Of a stretch of 64,000 nucleotides of DNA, positions 1 through 12,159 are shown in pieces. The stretch is from assembly GCF_963583255.1 (NCBI RefSeq), contig NC_084815.1:9409724-9473723 (forward strand). The letters run 5' to 3'. The translations under genes were made by a program, and so were the position numbers. This stretch comes from Pyrus communis (taxonomy: Eukaryota; Streptophyta; Magnoliopsida; Rosales; Rosaceae). The notes beneath the pieces are model-generated. The model did no database searches. It saw only the letters and a program-made list of their open reading frames with translations, and was not told the DNA's origin. Numbering within the stretch: the first letter of the stretch is position 1; each line of letters starts with the position of its first letter.

Positions 1-641
1 TTTCCTTGTGGATTTGGGGTCTAATTCTTTCCTAAACTATTTAATAAAAGTTAAGATCGTTTCCCTCAAATAAATAACCCTTTGCCGCACCCTTTGAGGA
101 CCCTATTCAGTCATATACATAATCAGCCATCCTTCACTTTCTATACCACCCTTTGCCGCATCCTTCATTCATTCTCCACGATTCCCATACTTTCATACCT
201 TCAACCACACACCCATACACCATTCCTCTCCTTTGCTGCACTTCCTTACCAACCCAAATCCACTCCTAACCCAGAAACACATCCAAAATCATCCTTAAAC
301 CCTTTGTGCCGCAACATAGCAAGGAAAAAGAAGAGAAGAAGAAGCCTTGGACGTTTTTGCATTCAAGTTGGATTGTTGGAACGGTTTTAGGTGTAATCTA
401 TCTTTTGTTTTCAATGTTTAATTCAAGTTTTCTTTGTATTGTTGTGAACATGAGAGGCTAAAACCGTTTGAGCTAGGGGAGGCTTTGAAACCATGATTAT
501 GTTTGTGATATGAATTGATTAATTCCAGTTGTGATTTCATAAATTGTGAATGCAATTTACTTAACCGTTTGATTGAGAACTTATTCTCGTATGTTGATTA
601 GGGAGGCCTACTTAATTTGCATGCTTGAATTTGGTGCTAGA
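1..641 (+). mobile_element. LTR A, left visible part (Athila-type, plus)
   Basis: This is U3 to leader sequence of a plus-oriented LTR; its left end lies outside the window. It closely matches 40160-40803. It has the repeated TTTGCCGCAC words of these U3 regions and the conserved leader beginning AGGTGTAATCTATC near 390. It stops at CTAGA (637-641), where solo LTR S1 is inserted, and resumes after the second CTAGA at 5456-5460. The open frame at 82-390 lies in U3 and I do not regard it as a gene. Confidence 0.85.
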
Positions 642-1823
642 TGATGCGAAAATTAACTTAACACACAAATTAAACCCTCTTTTGACAATTGTAGTATATA
701 TGTAAGTAGGGATCGTTCTTAAACCAGGGATTATGAGGGATTGCTAAACACTTTAAACTGACTCAAATAGATAAAACTAAGCTTTAAAACACTTAACTCA
801 ACTTAAAAGACTCAAAACAAGTTCACAAGACTCAAAATAAGCTAAAAACACTCAAAACTGCCTAAAAACACAAACTGGGCAGATTTGACTCTAAACACAA
901 TGTTGGACGAATTTTGGTTTTAACTTGACTCAAATCACTTGAAAACACAATCTAAAACAGATTCTAACTAGTTAGACACTCTAAAATAAAGGGGGATTTG
1001 GTTTTGGACGAAAATAAAGTAAACAAAACAAGAACTAAAACTAGGCAGATTTGCACAAATTAGGTGGAAATAGATGGATGATGGGCTAGCTAGGAGGTCT
1101 TTCCCCACACATGACATACTTGCATACAAAACAATCTCTAGTTGCTTTTTCGATGAACCATGAACCTCAACACCCCATTAATTAGGTACGCTTAAATTAA
1201 CCGTCAGATTTTCCTTAAGTCATTGAATTTAATGGAATTAGCGCATTGCAATCAAATTATTCCTCAAAAGTTCCCTACATGAAAGCGCATAATAGAGAAA
1301 CAATCAAAGATCATTAAATTCTATGAAAATCATAAGTGTTGACGAGGTGTTCGTAACTATGAAAGCGCATGATACTTATGCCAAGAATTTACTTAACATG
1401 ATTGTGACTAACAACCTTTACTACTTATGAATATAAGTTCACAACGATTAGGTGAAGCTCCCTTATATCCTAGCATCAGATTTGCGCATGCAAATTAAGT
1501 GTGCACTCTCTAACCACATACACAAACAAGTTTTAATTCAAGCAGATAAGTAAATTGAATTCATAATTCATGAAATCACAACTGGAAGTAATCAAATCAT
1601 AATGCAAATATAGCCATGGTTTCGAAATTCCCCCTAGCTAAGAGGGGATTAGTTCCTCATACTCACAAAACAAGGATTATTGAATTTAAACATTGAAAAC
1701 ACAAGAAAGATTACAATTAAAACGTTCCAGCAACTCCAATTCGAATGGCATGCACGTCTAGGGCTCTCCTCCTTCTTCCTTGTTGCGGCACAAGGTGTGG
1801 TTGGTGGTTTTGGGGGTGATGAA

Positions 1824-4519
1824 TGATAGGAGAATATTTAGGCGACTTACTTAGCTTGTTTTCGTGCATTTATGTTGTTAATTCATAGTTGTTTTAGTAG
1901 TTTAAGCTATTTTCGTTTGTTTTTAGGTCCTAATGGCAAAGGGAGCAAGAAAGTGCATTTTGAGGCTATTTGGAGCATTTTTGGGCATGGATTGGATAGC
2001 TTAACCATGGAGTCAAGAGGATGGACGAAATTGAAGGCCACTTATGCACTTTAGGACATAAAACAAAGGGCCTAGCCCAATCAAACAAAGCCTTAGAACC
2101 AGAAATTCCCATGCACTCCCACCCTTTAATCACATGCATAAATCAGCCACATGCATCTCCCATCACCATTCCAGATTTCCACCAAGTTCCTAGCTGTCAA
2201 AGCACATGCACATTCACCCTAATCATTCACATAGCTTTAATTCACATGCAAACACATTGCATTACATTCATAGTCAGAAAAACACCATCATTTCCAACCT
2301 AATTCACATGCATTCCCTTCATAAATCAGCTTTGCACATGCATTCACTTAACCTAGCTGTTTTGCACATGCATCCACCCACCTCTTAGCTGTCATGTTCC
2401 CTCTTATTTACCTATAAATAAGCATGCATTGCAGCCATAATTCATTCATACTCATTCATACACATTTCAGTCACAAACACCTCAATTTTCTCTTCCATTT
2501 CAGAATGTAGACATCAAAACTCCCTTGTGTCGTGCCCTCCCTTACAATCCAAACACCATCCTTCCATTTTCACCACTTCCCAAACCATTCACACCATCAA
2601 ACTATCCTTAGACCTTGTGCTACAACGAAGAGGAAGAGAAGAGTGCCTAAACGTTCATACAATTCAAGTTTGAGTTGTTGGAATGTTTAGGTGTTTCTTT
2701 GATTTCAATGTTTAATTTCAATACTCTTTGTTTTGTACGTATGAGGAATGGAAGAGAAGAGTGCCTAAACGTTCATACAATTCAAGTTTGAGTTGTTGGA
2801 ATGTTTAGGTGTTTCTTTGATTTCAAAGTTATGAGGAAATTCGAAATATATGTTTATGCTTGCATTTTGATTTGATTACTTCTAATTGCGTTTCATAAGT
2901 TATGGATTCAATTCGTTTAACTGTTTGATTGATAACTTATTTATGTATGTTTATTGAGAGTGCACGCTTAATTTTCATGCATGAATATGACGCTAGAATA
3001 TAAGTAAGTTTCACCTAATAGTTACGAACTTATATTCACAAGTAGTGGAGGTTGCTTATAAACAATCGCGTTAAACGAATTCTTGGCATAAGTTTCATGC
3101 GTATTCCATAGTAACGAATGCCTCGTCAACACTTATAATTTTCATAGAGCGTAATGATTCTTGCTTGTATCTCTATTATGCAATCATGTAGGGGACTTGT
3201 GGGGAATGTTTTGGGTTGTCGTATGCAATCATCCAATTCAATAACGTTAGGAAGATTTGAAGGTTAATTTAAGCGGATCTAATTAACTTGGAGTGTTGAG
3301 AATTAATGGTTTATTGAAACGCAATTGGAAATCGTTTTATTATGCAAGTATAACATATGTGGAGATGAACCCCGTAGCTAACTTTCCATCCATTCAATTC
3401 CATCAATTTGTTCTTTCTTTTCTTGTTTCTGTTTTCATGTTTAATTTAACTTGTTGTTCAATTATGTTAAACATGTGAAACTAATTTCTTTTTCGTTAGA
3501 GGCGAATTTGAAGCCATGGACATATGTTGGTTATGATTTGATTTACTCCAGTTATGAATTCATGAACTTTAGATGTGGTTTACTTTTCTGTTTTGATTAA
3601 GAACTTGTTTATGTATGTGGGTTGAGGGTCGACACTTAATTTGCATGCCTAAACTTGATGCTAGGATATAAGGGAATTTCACCTAATCGTTATGAACTTA
3701 TATTCATGAGTAGTAAAAATCGCTAGTCACGATTGTGTTTAGTAAACCCTAGGCTGGATTAACATGCGTATTCCATAGTTATGAATGCCTAGTCGATGTT
3801 TATGATTTCCGTTGAACTTAATGATCTTTGTTGAATGTCTCTATCATGCGTATTCCATGGTTAGGGACTTTGATTAGGAATAATTTGGTTGTAATGCGTA
3901 TTCCATTCAATCCAATGAATCTAGGGAAATCTGAAAGTTAGTTTAAGCGGACCTAATTAACTTGGAGCATTGTCATTCATCGTTCGTTGAAGTCATAACT
4001 GGGAATCAAATTATATGCATATGTTCATGTGTGGATAAGGAACCCTCTAACTAGTTTATCATCATTCCATTTCATCAATTTCGTTTTTAGAATCTGTTTT
4101 GTTTCCAAGTTTTTGTTTTATTTTCAAATTCATTCAAAACCAATCCCCCATTTCTTTTAAAGTGTTAGATTAGTTAGAAATACATTTAGTTTGTGTTTCT
4201 AAGAGTTTTGAATCAATTTATTTCCCAAATTCGTCCAAAGTACTCAAGGTGCTCAAAACTGCCCAGAAAGTGTTTTTAAGGCAGTTTTGAGTGTTTTGGT
4301 GCTGTTTTGAGTCTTTTAGTTTGTTTTAGTGCTTTACGTGTTTAGTTTTGCATTCTTTGAGTCTAGTATAGTGTTTTATATTGTGTTTTTACGTTTTTGA
4401 GTCAAATCCAAGTGATTAACAATCCCTCCTAATCCCCGGTCCAGAACGATCCCTACTTATACTTATACTACAATTGACAAAAAGAGGGTTTAATTTGTGT
4501 GCGTAAAATTCTCGCATCA
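1824..4519 (+). mobile_element. Solo LTR S2 (plus) nested in S1, target duplication ATGAA
   Basis: The element is TGATAGG...CGCATCA, 2696 bp, flanked by ATGAA at 1819-1823 and 4520-4524. It belongs with the LTR family of E7: it has two successive diverged copies of the leader module (about 2840-3420 and 3480-4060). It also has a 118-bp tandem duplication near 2643-2830 that E7 lacks and E6 has. The U3 is CA-rich with many CACATGCA words. No gene. Confidence 0.9.
2412..2420 (+). promoter_or_regulatory. Predicted LTR TATA box of S2
   Basis: CTATAAATA in the middle of the LTR. It lies at the same relative place as the TATA-like words of the other LTRs, upstream of the conserved leader. Transcription would be expected to start about 30 bp downstream; this is inference from sequence only. 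Confidence 0.55.
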
Positions 4520-5455
4520 ATGAATGGTGTAATCTTGCTTAGGATGATGGATGATGGCTGATTAGGGTGAAAGGTTGCAGCAGATTGTGTATGGAAGTGA
4601 TTGGATTGAATGAATGATGTAGAATGGTGTCTAGGGTTTGGGGCAAAGGTTGTTCTGAATGGCATGAGGGTTCTCCGAATTTGTGGCTGAAAATATGAAT
4701 ATATAGTTCGGCCAACCCTAGGGTTAATTAGATTAGGGTTACAACTTAGCAAATTTTAAGGATTAGGGCCCTAGGGTTCGGCACAAGTCATTAAATCCAC
4801 TTAAGAGGGGGTTTGGCCCAATTAATTTCAGAAAAGGATTTGTATAACCCAAATCCACAAGGAATAAGGCCTAATAAATCAGAATCCATAAGGGAAAAGG
4901 CCTAGAGGGGTGCGGCAAACAATTGGAGGGAAAAGAGAGTGGCTTGCAAGGCATTCTAGAAGGGAATAGGCGCCACCTTTGTAGGGTTTCTAGAAATAAT
5001 GTGCTTTGTGGTTGATTTGGGACTTCTAGAAGAGAATGCTTCTAGAAATAGGTTCTAGAAATATATATTTAGCTCCCCTTGCAGCTAAGATTAAGGCATG
5101 ATGAGATTATGATAGGATAAGATAAGGTTGGATAAGGTTAGATAAGGTTTTGGATAATGTTTCCTCTTTTGAGCTGATTCCTTATCCTCTTTGTCTTTAA
5201 TTTACTTTCTTCATCTTCTTATCAGATTCCTAGCCTTTTGAACTCCAAATTCATCCATCCATCTTGGGCCATACATGTGCTATCCATTTAGTGCCCAAAA
5301 TTGCTCCAAAATGCACCAAAATGCACTTTCTTGCCACTTTAACCCTTTGGACCTACAAACACACGAAAATGACTTGAAATACTACATTAACTAAGAAATA
5401 ACAACACAAATGCACAAGAACAAGCTAACTAAGTTGCATAAATATGCTCCTATCA

Positions 5456-6273
5456 CTAGAATATAAGGGAGTTTCACATAATTGTTGCAAACTTATATTC
5501 ACAAGTAGTTAAGATTGTTTTCACAATCATGTTAAGTTAAATTCTTGGCATGAGTATGATGATGTCATAGTTACGAATGCTTTGTCAATACTTCTGATTT
5601 TCATAGAACGTAATGATCTTTGATTGTATCTCTATTATGATGTCATGTAGGGAACTTTTGAATAATGCTTTGGGTTGTCGAATGATGTCATCCAATCCAA
5701 TAACTAAAGGAGAATCTGAGGGTTAATTAGTGATGTCACGGTTAATCTGGGGTGTTGAGGTTCATGGTTTATTGAGAAAGCAACTGGAAATCAATTTGTG
5801 TTCGAATGTATCATGTGTGGAAAAGAATCCTCTAGCTAGCTAATCATCCATAGTTTTTCCCAAATTCGTCCAAACTTTGCTTAAGTCTTTTAGTTACTTG
5901 TTTTTATCTTGAATTCGACAAAAACCAATCCCCTTTACTTTGTTGTGTCAAATCTGTCCTATTGTGTGTTTTTAAGTATTTTGAGTCAAAACCAATTCTA
6001 TTTTCGTCCAAATTAAGTCCTAGAGTCTAGTTTGAGTCTATTTGATTGTTTTTTGTTGTTTTGAGTCTTTTGAGTTTGTTTTGAGTCATATGAGTTTAGT
6101 TAAGAATCTTTGAGTTTGTTTAGGCTTTTTTAAGCATATTTTTGTATATTTGAGTCAGTTTTCATTAGATTAGCAATCCCTCCAAATTCCCGGCCTAGAA
6201 CGAACCCTACTTACATCTTTACTACAATTGTCAATAAGAGGGTTTAATTTGAGTGCTATTATTTATCACATCA
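5456..6273 (+). mobile_element. LTR A, right part (leader/U5)
   Basis: Continuation of LTR A after S1, ending CACATCA at 6273. It holds four copies of an ATGATGTCAT-type word at 5559, 5637, 5682 and 5730 and the U5 word ending CCCGG near 6200. The following ATACT (6274-6278) would be one copy of the duplication made when LTR A entered the minus LTR of E1; the other copy lies before the window. Confidence 0.8.
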
Positions 6274-6403
6274 ATACTCATGCCAGGAATTTAACTTAAC
6301 ATGATTGTGACCAACAACCTTGACTACTTGTGAATATAAGTTTGTAATGATTATGTGAAACTCCCTTATATTCTAGCATCAAATTCAAGCATGCAAACTA
6401 AGT
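6274..6403 (-). mobile_element. E1 3' LTR fragment, part 1 (minus)
   Basis: Minus-oriented leader sequence matching 16070-16198 in E2's LTR. It is cut at 6403 after AAGTAGG, where it runs directly into S3 without S3's first bases. Confidence 0.75.
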
Positions 6404-7866
6404 AGGTATGTAAGTAGGGATCGTTCTAGACCGGGGATTAACTAGGGATGCTAACCAATACAAATAAGACTCAAAAGCACTAAACTAGACTCTATAGACT
6501 CACAATTAACTTAAGACACTTAAAACAGCAACCAACAATCAAAAAGACTCAAATCTAGACCTAACAAGTGATTTGGACGAATATAGGACTTAACTTGACT
6601 CAAAAGACTCAAAGAAAACAGATTTTGACTCAAATAATAAGACTAAATGAAAGGGGGATTGTTTTTGACGAATTTAAAACTTAAAAGAAAAACTTTGTAG
6701 AAAACACTTTGGAAAAACGAATTTAAGTGAAATAAATGGGTGAAAGGCTAGTTACAGGGTCCTTCTCCACACATGATATATGCATATAAACCAATTTCCA
6801 GTTATTGTTCCTTTAGACTATGAATGACAACTCCCCAAGTTAGTTGCATCGCACAACTAACCATCAAATTTTCCATATTTCATTGAATTGAATGAATATG
6901 CATTACAATCAAATTATCTTCCTTAAGTTCTTTATATGAAACGCATAATAAAGATACATATCAAAAGTCATTAAGTTTTGTGAAAACCATAAGCATTGAC
7001 AAGGCATTCATCACTATGAAACGCATGAGACTCATACCAAGGATTTACTTAACACGATTGTGACTAGCAACCTCCACTACTTGTGAATATAAGTGAATAA
7101 CTATTACGTGAAACCCCCTTATACTCTAGCATCAAATTCCTGCATGCAAATTAAGTGTCGACCCCCAACCCACATACATAAACAAGTTTTAATAACTTAG
7201 ATAAGCAAATCACATTCATGCCTTAAGAAACAATAACTAGACGTAATCAATTCATATAAAACATATAATCATGGCTTCGAATTCACCTCTAACTAAAAAG
7301 AAATTAGTTCCACATGTTCATCATAATTGAAAACCAAATTAATATAAACATCAGACCAAGACTAAGGATAGAAAGAACCAAGAAACGCTCCACACTCCAA
7401 TGCCATGCACGGCACTCCTTTGGATGGCAGATTGCACAAGTCTTCTTCTCCTTCCTTACTTGCTTGCGGCACTAGGGTGGTGTAGGGTGAGTTGTGGTGT
7501 TTGATGGCTGAAAGTATGAATAAATGAATTAGTGAATGGACCATTTGAATGGTGCGGTGATAGGAGCATATTTATGCGACTTAATTGGCTTGTTCTCATG
7601 CATTTACGTTGTGTTTCTTTAGTTATTTTAGTCCTTTATGCCATTTTCGTGTGTTTCTAGGTTCATATGGCTAAGGAAGCAAAAAGAAGCAATTTGGAGC
7701 ATTCTAGAGCATTTTTGGGCCAAGATTGGATAGTGCAAGCATGGAGGCATGAGGATGGACGAATTTGAAGGCTTGAATTCAGTTAGGGAGCTGCAAGGGG
7801 GCCTAAAAACCTTATTTCTAGAAGGCTTTATCTATTCACACATGGTGCCTAATTCCTACCTTGTCC

Positions 7867-8338
7867 TAGCCGTCCTACCTTGTCTCTTAGCCGTCCTACC
7901 TTGTCTCCTAGCCGTCCTAGCTTGTCACTAGCCGTCCTAGCTTGTCTCCTAGCCATCCTAGCTTGTCTCCTAGCCGTCCTAGCTTGTCACTAGCCGTCCT
8001 ACCTTGTCTCCTAGCCGTCCTAGCTTGTCTCCTAGCCGTCCTAGCTTGTCACTAGCCGTCCTACCTTGTCACTAGCCGTCCTACCTTGTCTCCTAGCCGT
8101 CCTAGCTTGTCACTAGCCGTCCTACCTTGTCACTAGCCGTCCTACCTTGTCTCCTAGCTGTCCTACCTTGTCTCCTAGCCGTCCTAGCTTGTCACTAGCC
8201 GTCCTACCTTGTCTCCTAGCCGTCCTACCTTGTCTCCTAGCCGTCCTAGCTTGTCACTAGCCGTCCTAGCTTGTCTCCTAGCCATCCTAGCTTGTCTCCT
8301 AGCCGTCCTAGCTTGTCACTAGCCGTCCTACCTTGTCC
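7867..8338 (+). repeat. Minisatellite, 23 copies of a 20/21-bp unit inside S4 U3
   Basis: I count 23 consecutive units of the form TAGCCGTCCTA(C/G)CTTGTC followed by AC (20 bp) or TCC (21 bp). Units differ by C/G at one position, the AC/TCC ending and a rare GCCATCC variant. Units 3-7 and 19-23 have the same variant order up to the last bases, so a larger block was probably duplicated. There are no spacers, so it is not a CRISPR array. Confidence 0.95.
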
Positions 8339-8435
8339 AAGCTACACACATATATCCTTTAAGTGTTTCATGTATAGAATTTCTGGTACAAAAAAAACCT
8401 TTTGGTTTCAACTAAGTTCAAAACCTTTCCTAGCC

Positions 8436-8444
8436 CTATAAATA
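8436..8444 (+). promoter_or_regulatory. Predicted LTR TATA box of S4
   Basis: CTATAAATA about 100 bp downstream of the minisatellite and upstream of the conserved leader. The minisatellite therefore sits where upstream promoter elements would be. Confidence 0.55.
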
Positions 8445-10575
8445 AGGCTTTGCAGCAAGGCACTAAGGAGATCACTCATTCACCCAATTTTCGTCCATTC
8501 ATCTAGCCACACCACTCTACACATCCTAAAATCCTAGAAACACAATTCCAGCCAAACACTACACCTTGCCGTGCCTATCCTCCATCCAATTCCATAATCC
8601 CTGATCCTAAAACACATCCCAACCATCCCATCCACCTTTGTGCCGTAGTAAGGAGAAAGAAGGAAAGACTCTTGGATGCTCAAGCTTCGTCGTTGGTGCA
8701 TTCTAGGTGTAATTTGTTTTATGATTTCAATGTTTAATTTATTTTCCTTTCATTTTGCTATGAACATGAGTGGCTAAACCCCTATTGGTTAGGGGTGATT
8801 TCGAAGCCATAACTATGTGTGCAAGTTGATTTGATAAATTCCAGTTATGAGTTCTTGAATCGTGAATGCAATTGGCTTAACTGTGCGAGTAATAACGTAT
8901 TTGTGTTTGTTAATTAGGGGTCGACACTTAATTGGCTTGCATGAATATGATGCTAGAATATAAGTTTGTTTCACATAATTGTCACACACTTATATTCACA
9001 AGTAGTGAAGGTTGCTAGTCACAATCGCGTTAAGTTCAATTCCTAGCATAAGTGTCATGATGTCATAGTCACAAGTGCTTTGTCAATGCTTATAGTTTTC
9101 ATTGAACGTAATGATCTTTGATTGTATCTTTATTATGATGTCATGTAAGGAACTTTTGAAGAATGCTTTGGGTTGTCGTATGATGTCATCCAATTCAATA
9201 ACACAAGGAAAACTTGAGAATTAACTAGTGATGTCACGGTTAATTTGGGGCATTGTCATTCATAATTCTATGAAGGAATAACTGGAAATCGAGTCATTTG
9301 CATACTTGTCATGTGTGGAGAAAGAACCCCTAACTAGTCCATCATCCATTAAAAACCCCAAAAATGTTTCAAAATCAGTTTTACTTTGCAATCTGTTTTC
9401 TCAACTTTAATTTCGTCCAAATCAAATCCCCCTTTACTTTGAAGTCTCAATTTAGTTAGAAATTGTTTTGGTTCATGTTTTTAAGTGTTTTGAGTCAAGT
9501 TTTCAACCAATTTCGTCCAAATTAGTGTAGGTGCTCAAAACTGCCCAGAAAGTGGTTTTTAGGCAGTTTTGAGTCTTCTAGTTGCTGTTTTGAGTTTTTG
9601 TTTTGTTTTAGTGTTTTAACTTTGGTTTTTCATTCTTTGAGTCCAAATTAGTGTTTTTAATTTTGTTTTGGAGTCCTTAGGTCAGTTTTCAAGAGTTTAG
9701 CAATCCCTCCTAATCCCCGGTTTTGAACGATCCCTACTTACATACTTTGCTACAATTGTCAGAAGAGGGTTTAATTTGTGTGCTTAATATATTTCGCATC
9801 ATGCGGCATAGGGTTGTATTTATAGGCTAATTTATGCACAATTTCTGAAGGAAAAGGATTGCACAATCCAATGGGAAAAGGGTTAAGTCTTGGCAGAAAC
9901 CAAAGGGGAATGGGATAGGGAGTGCACGACATAGTTTTAAGGACTTCTAGAAGGATATGTGCGGCACACTTGTAAGGGGAAGATAGGGTGTTCTAGAAAA
10001 AGTGTTTAGGGCAGATTCCTAAACCTAAAGGGACAAGAACACACGGCATAGGTATAGAGGAAGGATTACAACTCCTAAACCTACAAGGAATGGCCTACAT
10101 GCGGCATACAAAGGGATTAGGCTTCTAGAATCTAAAATAGGTGTTTAAATGTATAACTAATCCCTTCTAATTAGCTAGATTTAAGTCCTAACCTGATTTG
10201 GATAGGATAAGATAGGATAATGTTAGAGTTAGGAAAGGATAAGGTTGGTTAGGATAGGATAAGATAAGGTTGGATATGGTTCCTTATTTCCTGCTATTTC
10301 CTTATCTTCTTTGCATTAGAACTTCTTTCTTCAGATTTTTACCCTTTCCTAGCCCTTCTTGACTTCAATTTCGTCCATCCATTTTGCTCCATAGTTAAGC
10401 TATCCAATCCATGCCCAAAACTGCTCCAAATAGCTTCAAAACGCACTTTCTTGCTCCTTTTGCCATTAGGACCTAAAAACATATGAAAATAGCTTAAAAG
10501 ACTAAAATAAATTGTAATTAACTAACTAAATGCAAGGAAACAACATAACTAAGTAGCATAAATATGCTCCTATCA

Positions 10576-11282
10576 TTAAACAAATGGTTAAGTAAATTGC
10601 ATTCACAATTTATGAAATCACAACTGGAATTAATCAATTCATATCACAAATATAATCATGGTTTCAAAGTTTCCCCTAGCTAAAACAAGTTTAGCCTCTC
10701 ATTTTCACAGCAAAACAAAGAAAACTTAAATTAAACATTGAAAACAAAAGATAGATTACACACCTAAAAACGTTCCAACGATCCAACTTGAATGCAAAAA
10801 TGTCCAAGGCTGCTTCTCCTCTCCTTCTTCCTTGCTATGTTGCGGCACAAAGGTTTTAGGGTGCGAAAAAGTGGGTTGCAGTGTGTTGGGGTGAAGGATA
10901 GATGAGTGGCAAGGAGATATGGTGAAAGAAGAAGTGTAGAATGGTGTATGGAAGGTGATGAAGGCTGCGGGATTATGTCTTTAAGGATGAATGATGGCTG
11001 GTTGTGTATGTGAGCGAATAGATGTGTGTATGGGTACGGCAAAGGGTATATATTTGAGGGAAAGGATCTTAACTTTAATTAAATGGTTTAGGAAAGAATT
11101 GGACCCTAAATCCTCAAGGAAAATGAGAATTAAAATCAGAATCCCAAGGGATAGGAAGCTTGCGGCAAACAAGAATAGGACAGGGAATGTGGTTTCCCAT
11201 GCACGGCAAGGAAGGAAAAAGGGTAAGGTGGGTGCGGCATCCCCCTTTGGCTGGGATCAAGGCTTCTAGAACTTGTATTTAA
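10576..11282 (-). mobile_element. E1 3' LTR fragment, part 2 (minus)
   Basis: Continues the leader and U3 of the E1 LTR after S3. Around 11283 it jumps into the 3' untranslated region of the same kind of element (compare 34070-34120). The U3 terminus CCTATCA, the polypurine tract and about 1 kb of 3' region are deleted. The overlapping short frames here are U3 sequence, not genes. Confidence 0.7.
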
Positions 11283-12159
11283 GTGTCCTAATCTAGGCTA
11301 GGTGAGGATAATGTGGCTAACAAAGAAAATAGGCTTGAAACGGATCAAAAGGGGTAATCCTACAATACATATGCAAAAGGGTTAGGCTCTTTGGCTTTGG
11401 TTTAACTAAACAACTTCATCTTATTGTATGTTATGCAATCAATATCATGCTTTGAATGAAATGGGCATGAGTTCTAGTATTTGGAACTATAATGATGAAA
11501 CGCATTCTAAGTAGCAACCAAGCAAAGAAATGATGAGATCATGCAACGACTTTAGAAAACAAGAAATCACAGATTAATACTCTCTAAACAATGTTTAGGC
11601 TCAAGTCTCTCAGGGTTGTAGCGTTAGTTTGAGTTCCTTCCTTCAAGCATGTTACAAAAACTGATTTTTTTCTTGTGATTACATGTGAATTTGTAAACAA
11701 CAACTATAACTAAGCATAAACCAAAGAGCAAATCAAACTTCTATCCATGCTTGTAACTCTAAAACAACTCCTCATCATTGTATTGGAAGGTATCCTAAGA
11801 CACAAACAAACACACAAAAACAACTCTAAAACAACTCTTTTTGGGTTTTCAAAACTGTTTTTCAAATTTTATTTTTTCAAATTTTCGTATTTTCTGTTCA
11901 AGACATAAAAAAACACTTCAAAACACACTAAAATCACTTAAAACAGTGAGAAACAACATTAGAAGTGATAGGTGATAAAATCCCACAAAAATCATGCAAA
12001 AACAGCTTGTTTACCCCCCCCCCCAAACACTTAAATCAAACATTGTCCTCAATGTTTCAAACAAAGACTCATATTCAAACAAACAACATAAACTAACAAA
12101 CACAACTATCATGGCAAAGTAAAAGCAAGAAAGAGAAGAAAGAGAAGAGTTTAGGAACG
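11283..12159 (-). mobile_element. E1 3' untranslated region (minus)
   Basis: Non-coding Athila-type sequence between the integrase end and the 3' LTR. It contains the C-run (G-run in element sense) at 12014-12024 and the conserved hairpin at 12038-12057. No coding frame was seen. Confidence 0.75.
12038..12057 (-). promoter_or_regulatory. Conserved AAACATTG/CAATGTTT hairpin beside a G-run (E1)
   Basis: A perfect 8-bp inverted repeat with a 4-base loop (AGGA in element sense). In element sense it is followed by TTTAAGTGT and a G-run. The same hairpin is found at 20159, 34838, 44543 and 54947, with one changed stem base at 47144. The function is unknown. Confidence 0.6.

Larger units (their letters stand above)
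642..5455 (-). mobile_element. Solo LTR S1 (minus), target duplication CTAGA
   Basis: On the plus strand the element starts TGATGCG and ends CCTATCA, the inverted form of the Athila-type LTR termini. Perfect 5-bp duplications CTAGA flank it (637-641 and 5456-5460). There is no internal region, so it is a solo LTR left by LTR-LTR recombination. Without the nested S2 its length is about 2.1 kb, the usual length here. No coding content was seen. Confidence 0.9.
7558..9801 (+). mobile_element. Solo LTR S4 (plus), target duplication TGCGG
   Basis: TGATAGG...CGCATCA, 2244 bp, flanked by perfect TGCGG at 7553-7557 and 9802-9806. The U3 contains a 472-bp minisatellite, a TATA box follows at 8436, and the leader has four ATGATGTCAT-type words at 9057, 9135, 9180 and 9228 with exactly the spacing seen in LTR A. 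No internal region remains. Confidence 0.9.
6404..10575 (-). mobile_element. LTR S3 (minus), 5-prime-truncated copy carrying S4
   Basis: The sequence enters an LTR about 60 bp inside its expected TGATG terminus (TATGTAAGTAGGGATCG...) and ends with a normal CCTATCA at 10575. About 36 bp of the host LTR is also missing at the left junction (compare 16199-16235), so the left boundary is a deletion and no target duplication survives. S4 splits it at TGCGG. Its U3 carries a GATAAG-rich tract near 10195-10275. No coding content. Confidence 0.75.

Noticed and set aside
7867..8338. Possible CRISPR-like array
   Set aside because: The 20/21-bp units are directly adjacent with no unique spacers, and lie inside a plant LTR with clear target duplications.
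10764..11269. Overlapping frames of 60-92 codons on both strands as small genes
   Set aside because: They lie in LTR U3/leader sequence, recur wherever that LTR occurs, and show no domain, start context or codon signal.
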